From: a virus | Length of the DNA stretch: 54,773 bases | Strand: one strand, 5' to 3' | IMG/VR virus record: IMGVR_UViG_3300035698_014712 | Span: 1-54,773 of that record | Shown: positions 6,499 to 15,259 of the stretch, piece by piece | Layout: each line of letters opens with the position of its first letter | How positions within the stretch are numbered: the first letter of the stretch is position 1 | Notes under the pieces: generated by a model | Database searches by the model: none | The model's input: the letters and a program-made list of their open reading frames with translations, nothing else | Told to the model about the DNA's origin: nothing | Program-made: the position numbers and the translations under genes

Positions 6499-6864
6499 AT
6501 GAATGAGGTATTCGAGAAGTTAAAGGATTTAGCACGAAGTTATTTAGATTTTGCAAAAAAAGTACAATTAGGGGACGTCCACATAGATTTTCGAGGAGGA
6601 ACTAAAGGTTCTTGTGACAAAAGATTTTATAGGGTAGAGGGTAATTTTATTCGTATTTATCTTTCTGATAATTATGGGACTAGTTCATTTTACCTTGGTA
6701 AAAATAAGATACAGGGAGAAGAAATAGAAGTTTTATTATATGCAAATAAAATTAGTGTTTCTATGTCTTTATCTTTAAGAGATCTAGAAGAAATGCATGC
6801 AGATGCTTTAAATCACTTAAATAACGTATTATTAGGGGGAACAAAACAGTTTTTTAGTAAGTAA
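6499..6864 (+). CDS. Hypothetical protein
   Basis: This 121-residue soluble protein lies between the OB-fold gene and DNA polymerase. It has a helical start (about 1-25), a central mixed region with RGGTKGSCDKRFYRV and a strand-rich middle, and a C-terminal helix (LEEMHADALNHLNNVLLG). It begins 3 bases after the broken gene at 6323-6495 and ends 18 bases before the polymerase. I see no diagnostic motif. The position suggests a replication accessory. Confidence 0.7.
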   Translation: MNEVFEKLKDLARSYLDFAKKVQLGDVHIDFRGGTKGSCDKRFYRVEGNFIRIYLSDNYGTSSFYLGKNKIQGEEIEVLLYANKISVSMSLSLRDLEEMHADALNHLNNVLLGGTKQFFSK

Positions 6865-6882
6865 ACGATTAAATAAAATGAG

Positions 6883-8826
6883 ATGAACTATTGTATATTA
6901 GATGTAGAAACAGACGGACTGTTAAACAAAGTAAGTAAAATACACTGTTTATCCTATAGTATTTGGAAAGGTAAAACTTTAATTTCTAGTGGCAGCATTA
7001 CAAGTTACGAAGGAATGAGAAAGTTAATCTTGTCTCAAACTATTATAATAGGACACAATATTGTACTTTATGATATTCCTGTTGTAGAAAAAGTTCTTCA
7101 CATAGAAGTTACTGCTACTTTAATTGATACTATAGGTATTTCGTATTATCACAATCCAGTGAAAAAGTTTTTACATGGATTGGGAGCCTGGGGAGAAAGG
7201 TTAGGTTTTCCAAAACCAGTTATTCACGAAGACGAGTGGAAAGGTCCTATGGAAGGAGAAACTTGGGATGATTTTAGTGCAAAGATGATTTTCAGATGTG
7301 AATCTGATGTTGAAATTAATGTAAGACTATTTCACCACCAAATGGATTATTGCATGGATATTTATAAGAATGATTTCGATGAAGTAATGAGATTGTTTGG
7401 GTATTTAACCTTTAAATTAGATTGTTTGAGAGAACAGGAAGAGGAAAAGATTAAGTTGGACACGAGGCTGGCGGAGAAATCTAAAATAGACCTTGAGTTT
7501 ATTATAGACGAGAAGATGACCGAATTGTCACAACACATGCCCAGGCAAACTGACAAAGTACAACCTAAAGTTATGCACAAGAAAGACGGAACATTGTCTG
7601 CACAAGGGCATAAATGGATGGAATTATTGGCTTTGAAAAACTTACCACCTGATGCTGTAGAAACTACAAAACCAGGAAATCCAGCATCTCATATCCAATT
7701 GAAAGATTGGTTATTAGATCTAGGATGGCAGCCGGAAACTTTTAAGATCAACGCTAAAGAAAAATACATTGCACAAATATCTCTACCTTTTGGTGGTGGT
7801 CTTTGCCCTAGTGTTATTTCGTTGTTCAAACAGTATGAGTTTCTTGAAGCTTTAGGTGGATTATACAGAGCTAGACACAGGTTTGGTTTATTCAAGTCTT
7901 TTATAGAGAATAAGGATGACAATGATTATATCGTAGCAGGTGCTCGAGGATTTACTAACACATTAAGAATGCAACATTCTAAACCTTGTGCTAATTTACC
8001 AGGTGTAGGAAACTACTATGGCAAAGAAGTAAGAGGTTGTTTGACGGTCCCCGATGACAGCTATGTTATGGTTGGAAGTGATATATCCGGTTTAGAAGAC
8101 AATTCTAAACAACATTATATTTATTTTTATGACCCTAATTACGTGACAGAAATGAGAGTCCCAGGATTTGACCCTCATATTGATATTGCCGTGTTGGCAG
8201 GACTAATAACTAGAGAAGATGAAGAATTCTATAAAAACACAGAAGCTAGGAAGGACTTGGAGGGTAATATGTTTAAATTTAATTGTGAGGAAGAAGCAAA
8301 GAGGTATAAACATATTAAGAAACAAAGAGGACAAGCAAAAGTAATTAACTTTTCAGCAACGTATGGTGCAGGCCCACCTAAAATAGCAGAAACGTTGAAT
8401 TGTCCATTGCCTTTTGCAGAAAAACTGCATGCCACATACTGGGAAAGAAATAAAGCAGTTAAGCAAACAGCAAAAGCTTGTATTGTTAAAACTGTACGTG
8501 ATCAGAAATGGCTGTACAATCCTATATCAGGGTTTTGGTATTTCTTGAAAGCAGAAAAAGATAGGTTTTCTACTCTGAATCAAGGTTCTGGATGTTATAT
8601 CTTTGATTATTGGTTGAAAAATGTTAGGAAAAACTTAAAAACTTTAGGTATAAAGGTATGTTTACAGTATCATGATGAATTATTATTAACCTGTAAAAAA
8701 CCTTACTTAGATAGAGTAGAAAGAATTCTTAAACATTCTATGGAAGAGCTAAATGAAACTTTAGGGTTGAATGTTAGCATAGGAATAGACACACAAAAAG
8801 GTAATAGCTATGCTGATTGCCATTAA
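6883..8826 (+). CDS. Family A DNA polymerase with 3'-5' exonuclease (T7-like)
   Basis: This 647-residue replicative polymerase has Exo I ILDVETDG (D7, E9), Exo II IIGHNIVLYD (about residue 55) and Exo III with CESDVEINVRLF (about 138-149). Palm motif A starts at D400 (GSDISGLED), motif B at R482 (RGQAKVINFSATYGAG) and motif C is H597-D598-E599 (QYHDELLL). The motif A DxSGLE start matches T7 polymerase, but the residues after it are DNSKQ rather than LRxxA. The catalytic Asp residues and the conserved Glu remain, so activity is expected. It lacks a 5' nuclease domain, as do phage enzymes. It would copy the phage genome with the DnaB-like ATPase and primase downstream. Confidence 0.95.
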   Translation: MNYCILDVETDGLLNKVSKIHCLSYSIWKGKTLISSGSITSYEGMRKLILSQTIIIGHNIVLYDIPVVEKVLHIEVTATLIDTIGISYYHNPVKKFLHGLGAWGERLGFPKPVIHEDEWKGPMEGETWDDFSAKMIFRCESDVEINVRLFHHQMDYCMDIYKNDFDEVMRLFGYLTFKLDCLREQEEEKIKLDTRLAEKSKIDLEFIIDEKMTELSQHMPRQTDKVQPKVMHKKDGTLSAQGHKWMELLALKNLPPDAVETTKPGNPASHIQLKDWLLDLGWQPETFKINAKEKYIAQISLPFGGGLCPSVISLFKQYEFLEALGGLYRARHRFGLFKSFIENKDDNDYIVAGARGFTNTLRMQHSKPCANLPGVGNYYGKEVRGCLTVPDDSYVMVGSDISGLEDNSKQHYIYFYDPNYVTEMRVPGFDPHIDIAVLAGLITREDEEFYKNTEARKDLEGNMFKFNCEEEAKRYKHIKKQRGQAKVINFSATYGAGPPKIAETLNCPLPFAEKLHATYWERNKAVKQTAKACIVKTVRDQKWLYNPISGFWYFLKAEKDRFSTLNQGSGCYIFDYWLKNVRKNLKTLGIKVCLQYHDELLLTCKKPYLDRVERILKHSMEELNETLGLNVSIGIDTQKGNSYADCH

Positions 8827-8844
8827 TAATCAAAAAACAGTAAC

Positions 8845-9960
8845 ATGACGAACAAAGAAAAAAGTGATTTACAAAAAGAAGTCATTGCTTCTGTCAAGCC
8901 TGGAAAATCAGGAAGATTAATATTGGCTCCTAGAATAGGAAAGACTAAAATGATTATCGATTTAATTAAGAGGGATAAATTTAAAGGCAAAATATTGTGG
9001 ATAACACCCACATCTAAACTTGCAGAAGAGGATATCCCTTCAGAATTTGTTAAATGGAAGGCAACAAAGTATATTAAACAATTAACTACCACCACTTGGA
9101 GAGGATTATCTAAAATAGAGGGCGATTTTGATCTTATAATAGGAGATGAAGAGCAATTTATGACAGACAACAACTCTAAGACTTTAATTAAAAGTAAATT
9201 AAGAGGAAAAGTAGTTCTTTTAATGACCGGGACAGAAAGTAAGAGGGAGAATAAGCAAAAGTTGTATACAATACTAAAGTTAAAAGTTTTATACAAAATT
9301 TCTATAAACACAGCTGTTGATATCGGACTCCTAGCCAACTACAAAATTAATGTAGTCATGGTAGAAATGGACCCCAATAGCAACATAGAAGTTAAGTATA
9401 AAGACAAAAAAACTAAGCAAGAAAAGTCTTTTATGATCTCAGAAGTCAAACAATATGACTATTTTTGTAAAAGTCTGGAAAAATCCATGACTAAACATAA
9501 ATTAATATATAGAAGACAAATTATTGGTAATTCACCTTCCAAGTTAGGAGCTGCTAAGTTCATAATAAATTCTCTTGAAGGTCGAAATCTAATTTTTGCA
9601 GTAAACACAAAACAAGCAGAAGATTTATCTGATTATGTCTATCACGGTAAGACAGATGACACTGACCTTAAAAGATTCGTAAATGGAGACATCTCTAGAA
9701 TTGCAATGGTCAACAAGGGTGGAACCGGATATACTTACTCTGCTATTGACAATTTAATCATAACTCAAGTAGATTCAGACAACAATGGATTAACATCTCA
9801 GAAAATTGCAAGAACTCTTTTAGAACAGGGAGACTATCGAGCAACTATATGGATTACGTGCTTAAAAGGGACTCAAGATGAGGTCTGGCTAAGTTCTGTA
9901 TTGAGTAATTTTGACGAAGAAAAAGTAGAAGTAATTAAATTTAAAGATCTAGACATATGA
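8845..9960 (+). CDS. SF2 (SNF2/DEAD-like) DNA helicase or translocase
   Basis: This is a 371-residue protein. Walker A is APRIGKT (28-34) and the Walker B form is LIIGDEEQF (about 94-102, DEEQ in place of DEAH). Motif III is LLMTGTES. The second RecA-like domain has LIFAVNTKQAEDL, then NKGGTGYTYSAIDNLII (motif V) and QKIARTLLEQGDY (motif VI, with a Q..R finger). Short SF2 translocases of this kind are a regular part of crAss-like replication modules. It probably remodels DNA during replication or recombination. Its stop overlaps the next ATG as ATGA. Confidence 0.85.
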   Translation: MTNKEKSDLQKEVIASVKPGKSGRLILAPRIGKTKMIIDLIKRDKFKGKILWITPTSKLAEEDIPSEFVKWKATKYIKQLTTTTWRGLSKIEGDFDLIIGDEEQFMTDNNSKTLIKSKLRGKVVLLMTGTESKRENKQKLYTILKLKVLYKISINTAVDIGLLANYKINVVMVEMDPNSNIEVKYKDKKTKQEKSFMISEVKQYDYFCKSLEKSMTKHKLIYRRQIIGNSPSKLGAAKFIINSLEGRNLIFAVNTKQAEDLSDYVYHGKTDDTDLKRFVNGDISRIAMVNKGGTGYTYSAIDNLIITQVDSDNNGLTSQKIARTLLEQGDYRATIWITCLKGTQDEVWLSSVLSNFDEEKVEVIKFKDLDI

Positions 9961-10406
9961 TAACAAGAACAGAAATAACAGCTTGGGTGGAAAAAAATTA
10001 TAAAGACAATATTCCCTGCAAAGTTGCAGCTTTAAATGTTATCCATGAAATTTATAACTCAGTGATAGTTGTAGAGGACAAAGATCCATGGGCCTGGGTA
10101 AAAACAGAGTACACAGCTTTATTTAAAGCAAAAAATCCTAATAATGGAGGCCATTCGAGAGAATCGATTGCAAGAATGAAAAAGATGTTTGCAGGAATTC
10201 CTACTATTAGGAAAGAAGATGTTTTGGCCACGGTTAGGCTATACTTAAGTCAGACAGACTCTAGATATATCAGACAACCTCATTATTTCTTAAAGAAAGG
10301 TGCAGGAACAGATGCTATCTATGAATTTGACACCTGGTACGAAAAGTATTTAGAGGCTAAAGAAGCTGGACACGGGAGAACTAGTAAAAGTAATACAATG
10401 CAATAA
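9957..10406 (+). CDS. Conserved replication-module protein, possible helicase-loader type
   Basis: This 149-residue protein is mainly helical. It includes an R-M-K-K-M-F region followed by TIRKEDVLATVRLYLSQTD and YIRQPHYFLKKGAGTDAIYEF. The short helix-plus-PHYFLKKG pattern resembles C-terminal winged-helix or loader-like domains of phage replication proteins, but I cannot name the family with confidence. It overlaps the SF2 helicase by 4 bases, so they are coexpressed. No enzymatic motif is seen. Confidence 0.6.
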   Translation: MITRTEITAWVEKNYKDNIPCKVAALNVIHEIYNSVIVVEDKDPWAWVKTEYTALFKAKNPNNGGHSRESIARMKKMFAGIPTIRKEDVLATVRLYLSQTDSRYIRQPHYFLKKGAGTDAIYEFDTWYEKYLEAKEAGHGRTSKSNTMQ

Positions 10407-10408
10407 TT

Positions 10409-10605
10409 ATGGAAAAACAATTTTTATTTACTTCAAGAGATAGAGTAAAAATTTATTCTAGAGACATTTTTATTACATAACAACTAGTAATACTTCTTGT
10501 TATTGTGACACATCAAAAGATGATTGGAAAGACAATTTAGTAGGATACAATTTTTCTATAGAAGAAGCTTGTCAAAATTACATCGATAAAAAGTTTAAAA
10601 AATAA
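10409..10605 (+). pseudogene. Short gene split by a -1 frameshift (about 65 residues if joined)
   Basis: ATG at 10409 reads 23 residues (MEKQFLFTSRDRVKIYSRD...) to TAA at 10478-10480. The -1 frame continues as TTSNTSCYCDTSKDDWKDNL and on to TAA at 10603-10605, ending EEACQNYIDKKFKK. Both halves have protein-like composition, and the second has no start of its own. One missing base near 10477 would join them. No classical slippery heptamer is in register. Product unknown; it lies between a helicase-operon protein and DNA ligase. Confidence 0.55.
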
Positions 10606-10610
10606 TAATC

Positions 10611-11684
10611 ATGAAAGAATTTTATAAACAAGTCTATAAAAAAGACTCAAAAGGAAAGCTTAGAGTAGCTATCGTTTCTACGTATGAAGGGAAAGTTATT
10701 CAAGAAGCAGGATTGTTAGATGGAAATTTAACTATTAACGAAAGTGTTGCGAAGCCAAAAAACGTAGGTAAAACTAACGGGACGACTTCACAAGAACAAG
10801 CTATAGTAGAAGCTAAAGCTAAAATCGTTAAGAAATTAAAAGAAGGATATTCAAATACTCCTGAAGAAGCAATAGCAACTAAAGTTGTTATGCCTATGTT
10901 GGCAAAAGTTTTTGAAAAAGAAATCGATAAGATTGATTGGGACAAAGCTTATGTACAACCTAAGTTAGATGGGATGAGATGTATAGACACTGTTCAAGGT
11001 AAATTTTCAAGAAAAAATACTCCTATCACAACAATGGATCATATTTCAGTAGTAAGACCAGCAATAATTACTGCTCCTGTTGATGGAGAATTGTATGCTC
11101 ATGGGCTTAGTTTTCAAGAAAATATGAAACTTATAAAAAAGTTATGTCCAGAAAGTGTTAATGTTAAGCATCATGTTTATGATTTAGTAGTAGAAAACAT
11201 GTCTTTTATTAATAGATATTCTATGCTTAAAGCAATTGTAATAAGATCTACTAATTTAGTATTAGTTCCTTGTTATAAAGTAAAATCTTTAGCAGAAGTT
11301 AAGAACTTTCATGCACAATTTTTAAGTGTAGGTTACGAAGGAACAATGGTGAGATGGGGAGATGAAGGATACAAAGTTAATGGAAGAAGTAGTAATTTAT
11401 TAAAATTTAAAGATTTTAAAGACGAAACTTACAAAGTTGTTGATGTAGTTCCTTCAGACAAGAATCCAGAACAGGGAGTTGTGCACTGTCAAATGCCAAA
11501 TGGAGCTCAGTTTAATGGAATGACTTTTGGTTGTGGGATGAAATTTTCACATAAAGAACGGATAGAAATTCTTAATAACAAACATAACTACATAGGACAA
11601 ACAGCAGAAGTTAGATTTTTTGAGTATACAGATGATGGGTTACCAAGGTTCCCAGTATGTGTGGGTTTTAGATTAGATAAATAA
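10611..11684 (+). CDS. ATP-dependent DNA ligase
   Basis: This is a 357-residue protein. The adenylation motif VQPKLDGMR places the nucleophile at K118. Downstream are the APVDGELYAHG motif (III), GYEGTMVRWGD (IV) and LLKFKDF (V), followed by an OB-fold domain ending in VRFFEYTDDGLPRFPVCVGFR. The size is typical of small phage ligases such as T7. It seals nicks made during lagging-strand synthesis. The first 100 residues before the core are an unusual extension rich in Lys and Ala. A macro-domain gene follows 14 bases downstream. Confidence 0.92.
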   Translation: MKEFYKQVYKKDSKGKLRVAIVSTYEGKVIQEAGLLDGNLTINESVAKPKNVGKTNGTTSQEQAIVEAKAKIVKKLKEGYSNTPEEAIATKVVMPMLAKVFEKEIDKIDWDKAYVQPKLDGMRCIDTVQGKFSRKNTPITTMDHISVVRPAIITAPVDGELYAHGLSFQENMKLIKKLCPESVNVKHHVYDLVVENMSFINRYSMLKAIVIRSTNLVLVPCYKVKSLAEVKNFHAQFLSVGYEGTMVRWGDEGYKVNGRSSNLLKFKDFKDETYKVVDVVPSDKNPEQGVVHCQMPNGAQFNGMTFGCGMKFSHKERIEILNNKHNYIGQTAEVRFFEYTDDGLPRFPVCVGFRLDK

Positions 11685-11698
11685 TTAAATTTTAAAGA

Positions 11699-12244
11699 AT
11701 GAGTAAAAAGAAAGTAGTACCTACTTATAAAGAAGTAGATGGAGATGCATTAGATCTGTTTTTCAAGAGCACAACTAGTGCAATTTTAATGCACGGAGCT
11801 AATTGTCAGAAAGTTATGGGAGCAGGTTTTACAAACCAAATAAGAAACAAGCTAGCACCTCTATTCTATTTAGATCAATATGATCCAAGAACTCCAAGTC
11901 AAAGATTTGGAAATTATTCTGCTTTAGTGGTAGGACAAGATGAAGAGAAAATGAAGATTGGGGCTAATTTATATACTCAATTTTCTCCAGGAGCTAACTT
12001 TGATGCAACAGCATTAAGAAACTCGTTAAGAGCATTCTGTTTTAGTATTCCTGTAGATAAAAGAATTGAGTTTGTCGTGTACATGCCTAAAATTGGTGCT
12101 GGTATAGGAGGAGGCCGTTGGGAAAATATCGAAGGTATCATTAAAAAAGAATTGGCTGCATTTAACATAGTAGTTGTTAATTATGTGCCTTTAAAAGAAG
12201 AAGTTGTTACTGGGAATTCTGTTAAAAAACAAATAGAAGACTAA
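11699..12244 (+). CDS. Macro-domain protein (ADP-ribose-1''-phosphate phosphatase type)
   Basis: This 181-residue single-domain protein has HGANCQKVMGAGFTNQIR (about residues 33-50) and PKIGAGIGGGRWENIEGIIK (about 129-148), the two ADP-ribose-binding signatures of the Poa1p-like macro family. That family removes the 1''-phosphate of ADP-ribose or hydrolyses ADP-ribose adducts. Many phages carry one; roles proposed include clearing ADP-ribose metabolites made during tRNA splicing, RNA repair or NAD-based host defence. It sits between DNA ligase and the DnaB-like gene and ends 2 bases before the next ATG. The substrate here is unknown. Confidence 0.85.
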   Translation: MSKKKVVPTYKEVDGDALDLFFKSTTSAILMHGANCQKVMGAGFTNQIRNKLAPLFYLDQYDPRTPSQRFGNYSALVVGQDEEKMKIGANLYTQFSPGANFDATALRNSLRAFCFSIPVDKRIEFVVYMPKIGAGIGGGRWENIEGIIKKELAAFNIVVVNYVPLKEEVVTGNSVKKQIED

Positions 12245-12246
12245 TA

Positions 12247-13365
12247 ATGAATTTCATAGAAGAATATACTAAAGGGCAAACGGGAGGTAATAAAGGCCTC
12301 CCTATGGGACCTGGTTTAATAAACATAGCCAAAGCAATCAATGGTGTACAAAAAGCTCGGATGTATGGAGTAGGTGCTGCACCAAAAGCAGGTAAGAGTA
12401 CATTTGTGGATTACGGTTTTGTTATACAACCTTTTCTCTATGCATTGCTTAATAATATTCTCATTGAATGGATTTATTTTTCTTTTGAATTAGACAGAGT
12501 TTCTAAAGAGTTTGATTTTGCTACGTATTTTCTGTTTCATGATTTCGATTTAAGGACTATTACATTACCTGAAGGTGTTACTAAAAAAGGAGAATCGGTT
12601 ATCGATCTATCTCCAGACTATTTAAGAGGGAGAATGCAGGATGACAATGAAAAAATCATTACTGTTTCTCCGGAGATATTCGCGAAGATTAAAGTAATTT
12701 ATGAAAAAAGAATTATACCTTTATTTGGAGAATATGACAAAGAGGGGAACCAATTAAGTAAAGGAATGATTACTTTCATAGAAGAAAAAGATACACCTAC
12801 AGGAATTTATAACTACTTAAAGACTCATGCAGAAAAGACAGGAAAATTTATTAAAAGAAAGTTTGGTGGTAAGATGAGAATTACTGGTTACAAAGCAGAT
12901 AACTCAGAAAAATACACAGTAGTAGTAACGGATCACTTGAGGAAGCTTATGCCTGAGAAAGGTAATAAGATGAAACAAACTGTAGATGATTACGTAGCTT
13001 ATAGTGTGGATTTAAGAAATTGGTGTCAGTACACATTTGTACACATTATTCACTTGAATAGAAGTATGACGGATCAAGGAAGAATGAAACAATTTGGAGA
13101 TATGTTATTTCCTTCTTCAGATGACATCAAGGACACAGGGAATTTAGCTGAGGATGCAGATTTTATATTTACTATTTTTAACCCTAATGACGAGAGGTAC
13201 AATCTTCAAAAGCATTTTGGAGAAAGAATAAAAGATAGTCAAGACAATCCTATTTATCCAAATTTGAGAACAATCCATTTAGTGGAGAGTAGACACTGTG
13301 AATTTCCCCAACATTTTAGAAGTAACATGTTTGGTGGAATTAAAAATTTTGAATTACTTAAGTAA
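12247..13365 (+). CDS. DnaB-like replicative helicase (RecA-fold ATPase)
   Basis: This 372-residue protein has Walker A GAAPKAGKST (43-52) on the first strand. IYFSFELDR follows at about 77-85, as in DnaB (sSLEM region), and VVVTDHLRKLM at about 225-235 is the Walker B strand, with Asp. A later VHIIHLNRSM strand and an R-finger-like TIHLVESRH near the end match the helicase order. It lacks the N-terminal DnaG-binding domain of bacterial DnaB, as phage versions often do. With the primase at 15260 and the polymerase it would form the fork machinery. Confidence 0.8.
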   Translation: MNFIEEYTKGQTGGNKGLPMGPGLINIAKAINGVQKARMYGVGAAPKAGKSTFVDYGFVIQPFLYALLNNILIEWIYFSFELDRVSKEFDFATYFLFHDFDLRTITLPEGVTKKGESVIDLSPDYLRGRMQDDNEKIITVSPEIFAKIKVIYEKRIIPLFGEYDKEGNQLSKGMITFIEEKDTPTGIYNYLKTHAEKTGKFIKRKFGGKMRITGYKADNSEKYTVVVTDHLRKLMPEKGNKMKQTVDDYVAYSVDLRNWCQYTFVHIIHLNRSMTDQGRMKQFGDMLFPSSDDIKDTGNLAEDADFIFTIFNPNDERYNLQKHFGERIKDSQDNPIYPNLRTIHLVESRHCEFPQHFRSNMFGGIKNFELLK

Positions 13366-13374
13366 AAACAAATT

Positions 13375-14046
13375 ATGACAAAAATTAGTACAGTGTGTAT
13401 CGACACTTTAACACAGATACAGGAAAATCAGTTTATGCTGGATAAGAAGAAGCCTGGCCATGATAAATGGAAAGATTATTCCCAAGACATTTACAAGTTC
13501 ATTATTGATTTACAAGAATTGGGCTTCGAGATAGTTTTAGTGGTTGGACCACCGGGAGTAGGAAAAAGTACAGGAATGAGATTTTTACCTTCAAAAACTA
13601 ATATATGGTACAATGCTGATAACAAAAATCCAGTTTGGGTTGGAGGCCGTGCAGAGTATGGTAAAAAAGTATCTCCTATTGAACCTTATCATGTGATACC
13701 AAAGTCTTATAAAGAGATCTTGACCCACATAAAAGAAGGTTTAGGAAGAGGAATGTTTGAAGAAGATAGGTATGTTATTTTGACAGGTCACACAGAGACT
13801 TACAAAGAAGGTGTTGAAACCCGAATTAGATTGAAGACTCTTGGAAACTTAGCAAATAAGATGCAAATCGAAGGAAAACTAGAAACAGTATTCTATGCAA
13901 ATGTAGAGAAAGAAGGAGATGATTTGAATTATATCCTAGAAACTCAAAACAATGGTCACAATACCGCCAGAAGTCCAATGGGATTATTCGAAGGTAAAAT
14001 TGAAAATGATTATAACGCTATAATCGAAAAACTAAAAACATATTAA
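13375..14046 (+). CDS. RecA/Sak4-like ATPase with unusual motif order
   Basis: This is a 223-residue protein. Walker A GPPGVGKST is at residues 58-66. A strand of Walker-B type, STVCIDTLTQ, comes before it at residues 5-14, with a helix W-x2-Y-x3-I-x2-F and the strand FEIVLVV leading straight into the P-loop. Later are YVILTGHTETY (about 132-142), as in Sak4 annealing ATPases, and a C-terminal QNNGHNTARSPMGLF tail also typical of them. In normal Sak4 the order is Walker A, then ID(S/T), then GHT. Here the ID strand comes first, suggesting circular permutation or a rearranged gene. Probable role: recombination or single-strand annealing. Confidence 0.7.
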   Translation: MTKISTVCIDTLTQIQENQFMLDKKKPGHDKWKDYSQDIYKFIIDLQELGFEIVLVVGPPGVGKSTGMRFLPSKTNIWYNADNKNPVWVGGRAEYGKKVSPIEPYHVIPKSYKEILTHIKEGLGRGMFEEDRYVILTGHTETYKEGVETRIRLKTLGNLANKMQIEGKLETVFYANVEKEGDDLNYILETQNNGHNTARSPMGLFEGKIENDYNAIIEKLKTY

Positions 14047-14047
14047 G

Positions 14048-14443
14048 ATGGGTGACAAAAAAGTAATTGGAATTACTCAAGTGCAGCAAGATTTAAAAGA
14101 TGGAATGACAAGAGATGAGATTGCTGTGAAGTATGACATCACAAAATCAGAGTGTAAAAGATTATTTATGCACGAAGAATTGAAAGGAAGAAAAACTATA
14201 AAAGCAAAAGAAGATTCTTTTATAATTGTAGAAGATACTAGGGTGGACACTGAGCCATCAACTCCTAACGATGTAGAAGTAACAGGAGAAACAGTGTCAC
14301 CTGAAGAACAAGCAGCAGAACCAGCCACTGACATACCAAACAAAACTTATGCAGATTCAGTTTCTGATGGAGTTGAAGAAGAGGTAGCAGTTGCACCAGC
14401 TGCAGAAACTGAGACTCAAAAAGGAGTTTGGGTTGATGACTAA
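14048..14443 (+). CDS. Small protein with N-terminal HTH-like segment and acidic tail
   Basis: This is a 131-residue protein. Residues of about 10-42 (VQQDLKDGMTRDEIAVKYDI followed by TKSECKRLFMHEEL) look like a helix-turn-helix. From about 60 on, the chain is low-complexity, rich in Glu, Thr, Ala and Pro, and ends in WVDD. A DNA-binding head with an acidic flexible tail is common in phage replication and SSB-partner proteins. It begins one base after the ATPase stop and precedes the SSB-like gene. Family not recognised. Confidence 0.65.
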   Translation: MGDKKVIGITQVQQDLKDGMTRDEIAVKYDITKSECKRLFMHEELKGRKTIKAKEDSFIIVEDTRVDTEPSTPNDVEVTGETVSPEEQAAEPATDIPNKTYADSVSDGVEEEVAVAPAAETETQKGVWVDD

Positions 14444-14498
14444 AAAGTAAGCTTAAAAGAGTTTTATTCAAAACAATTAATATATATATAACTAAAGA

Positions 14499-15251
14499 AT
14501 GAGTACAGAAAAAACAGCATGGGGATTTCAGAGTGATAACGATGATAGTCTAAAAAGTAAAGTAGGAGGTAAATTTGGATTAAATCAAGCTAATATTACA
14601 GTGTTAGAATATAACGCTAATGCAGGTAAGGACGAAAGTGCTGCCGATGCAATTGATATTACTTTATCTGTTGGAGATAAAGAATACAGAACCAGGATAT
14701 ATGATATTACTGGAAGTCTTTTTAAAGGAGACAACAAAATTGAAGAAGGCGAGCCAGGATACGCTGAATTATATGAAGCAGAGCAAAAACAACGTTCAGC
14801 TGTAGTAATTCATGCAGTAAAAGCATTAGGAGCTACAGAAGCTCAGATCAAAGCTGCCATTCAAAATGGTAATGTAGTAGATTTCAAATCTTGGGCAATA
14901 GCTGTATGTGCTATTAAAGCACCAAATTTTGCAACACAACCTGTTGATCTATTTTTAGAATACCAGTGGGCAATGCAAGGAGACAACACTAGAACTTTCT
15001 TACAATTACCTAAGAATATGAAAGGTGGTAGATTTTTATCTGCTGGAGTACCTGCAGTAGGAAGTTGGAATGAAATTAGAGTTGATGGAGGTTTACGTTA
15101 TGTAGATGATGCTCAGACTCAACACCCTTTCGATCGTAGTAAAAACTACATGGAAAGCCACAAAGCTACCCAACAAATTGAAGGGGAAGAGCCAGCAGAC
15201 AGCGATGATGATCCAATGGCTGGAACTACAGCTACAAAATCTAAGTGGTAA
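14499..15251 (+). CDS. Putative single-stranded DNA-binding protein
   Basis: This is a 250-residue protein. A strand-rich body with ITVLEYNANAGKDESAADAI and a mid-region FLEYQWAMQGDNTRTFLQLP is followed by an acidic tail (EGEEPADSDDDPMAG). The tail pattern and its position between HTH/ATPase genes and primase fit an SSB of the Gp2.5 or Bacteroidetes-phage type. No diagnostic motif is decisive, so the call rests on neighbours, size and the acidic tail. It is separated from the previous gene by 55 bases that hold an AT-rich spacer without hairpins. Confidence 0.5.
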   Translation: MSTEKTAWGFQSDNDDSLKSKVGGKFGLNQANITVLEYNANAGKDESAADAIDITLSVGDKEYRTRIYDITGSLFKGDNKIEEGEPGYAELYEAEQKQRSAVVIHAVKALGATEAQIKAAIQNGNVVDFKSWAIAVCAIKAPNFATQPVDLFLEYQWAMQGDNTRTFLQLPKNMKGGRFLSAGVPAVGSWNEIRVDGGLRYVDDAQTQHPFDRSKNYMESHKATQQIEGEEPADSDDDPMAGTTATKSKW

Positions 15252-15259
15252 TCATTTAG

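Noticed and set aside
8823-9338. Reverse ORF of 171 codons over the SF2 helicase gene
   Set aside because: The forward frame has clear helicase motifs; the reverse product is a Leu/Ile/Phe-rich shadow.
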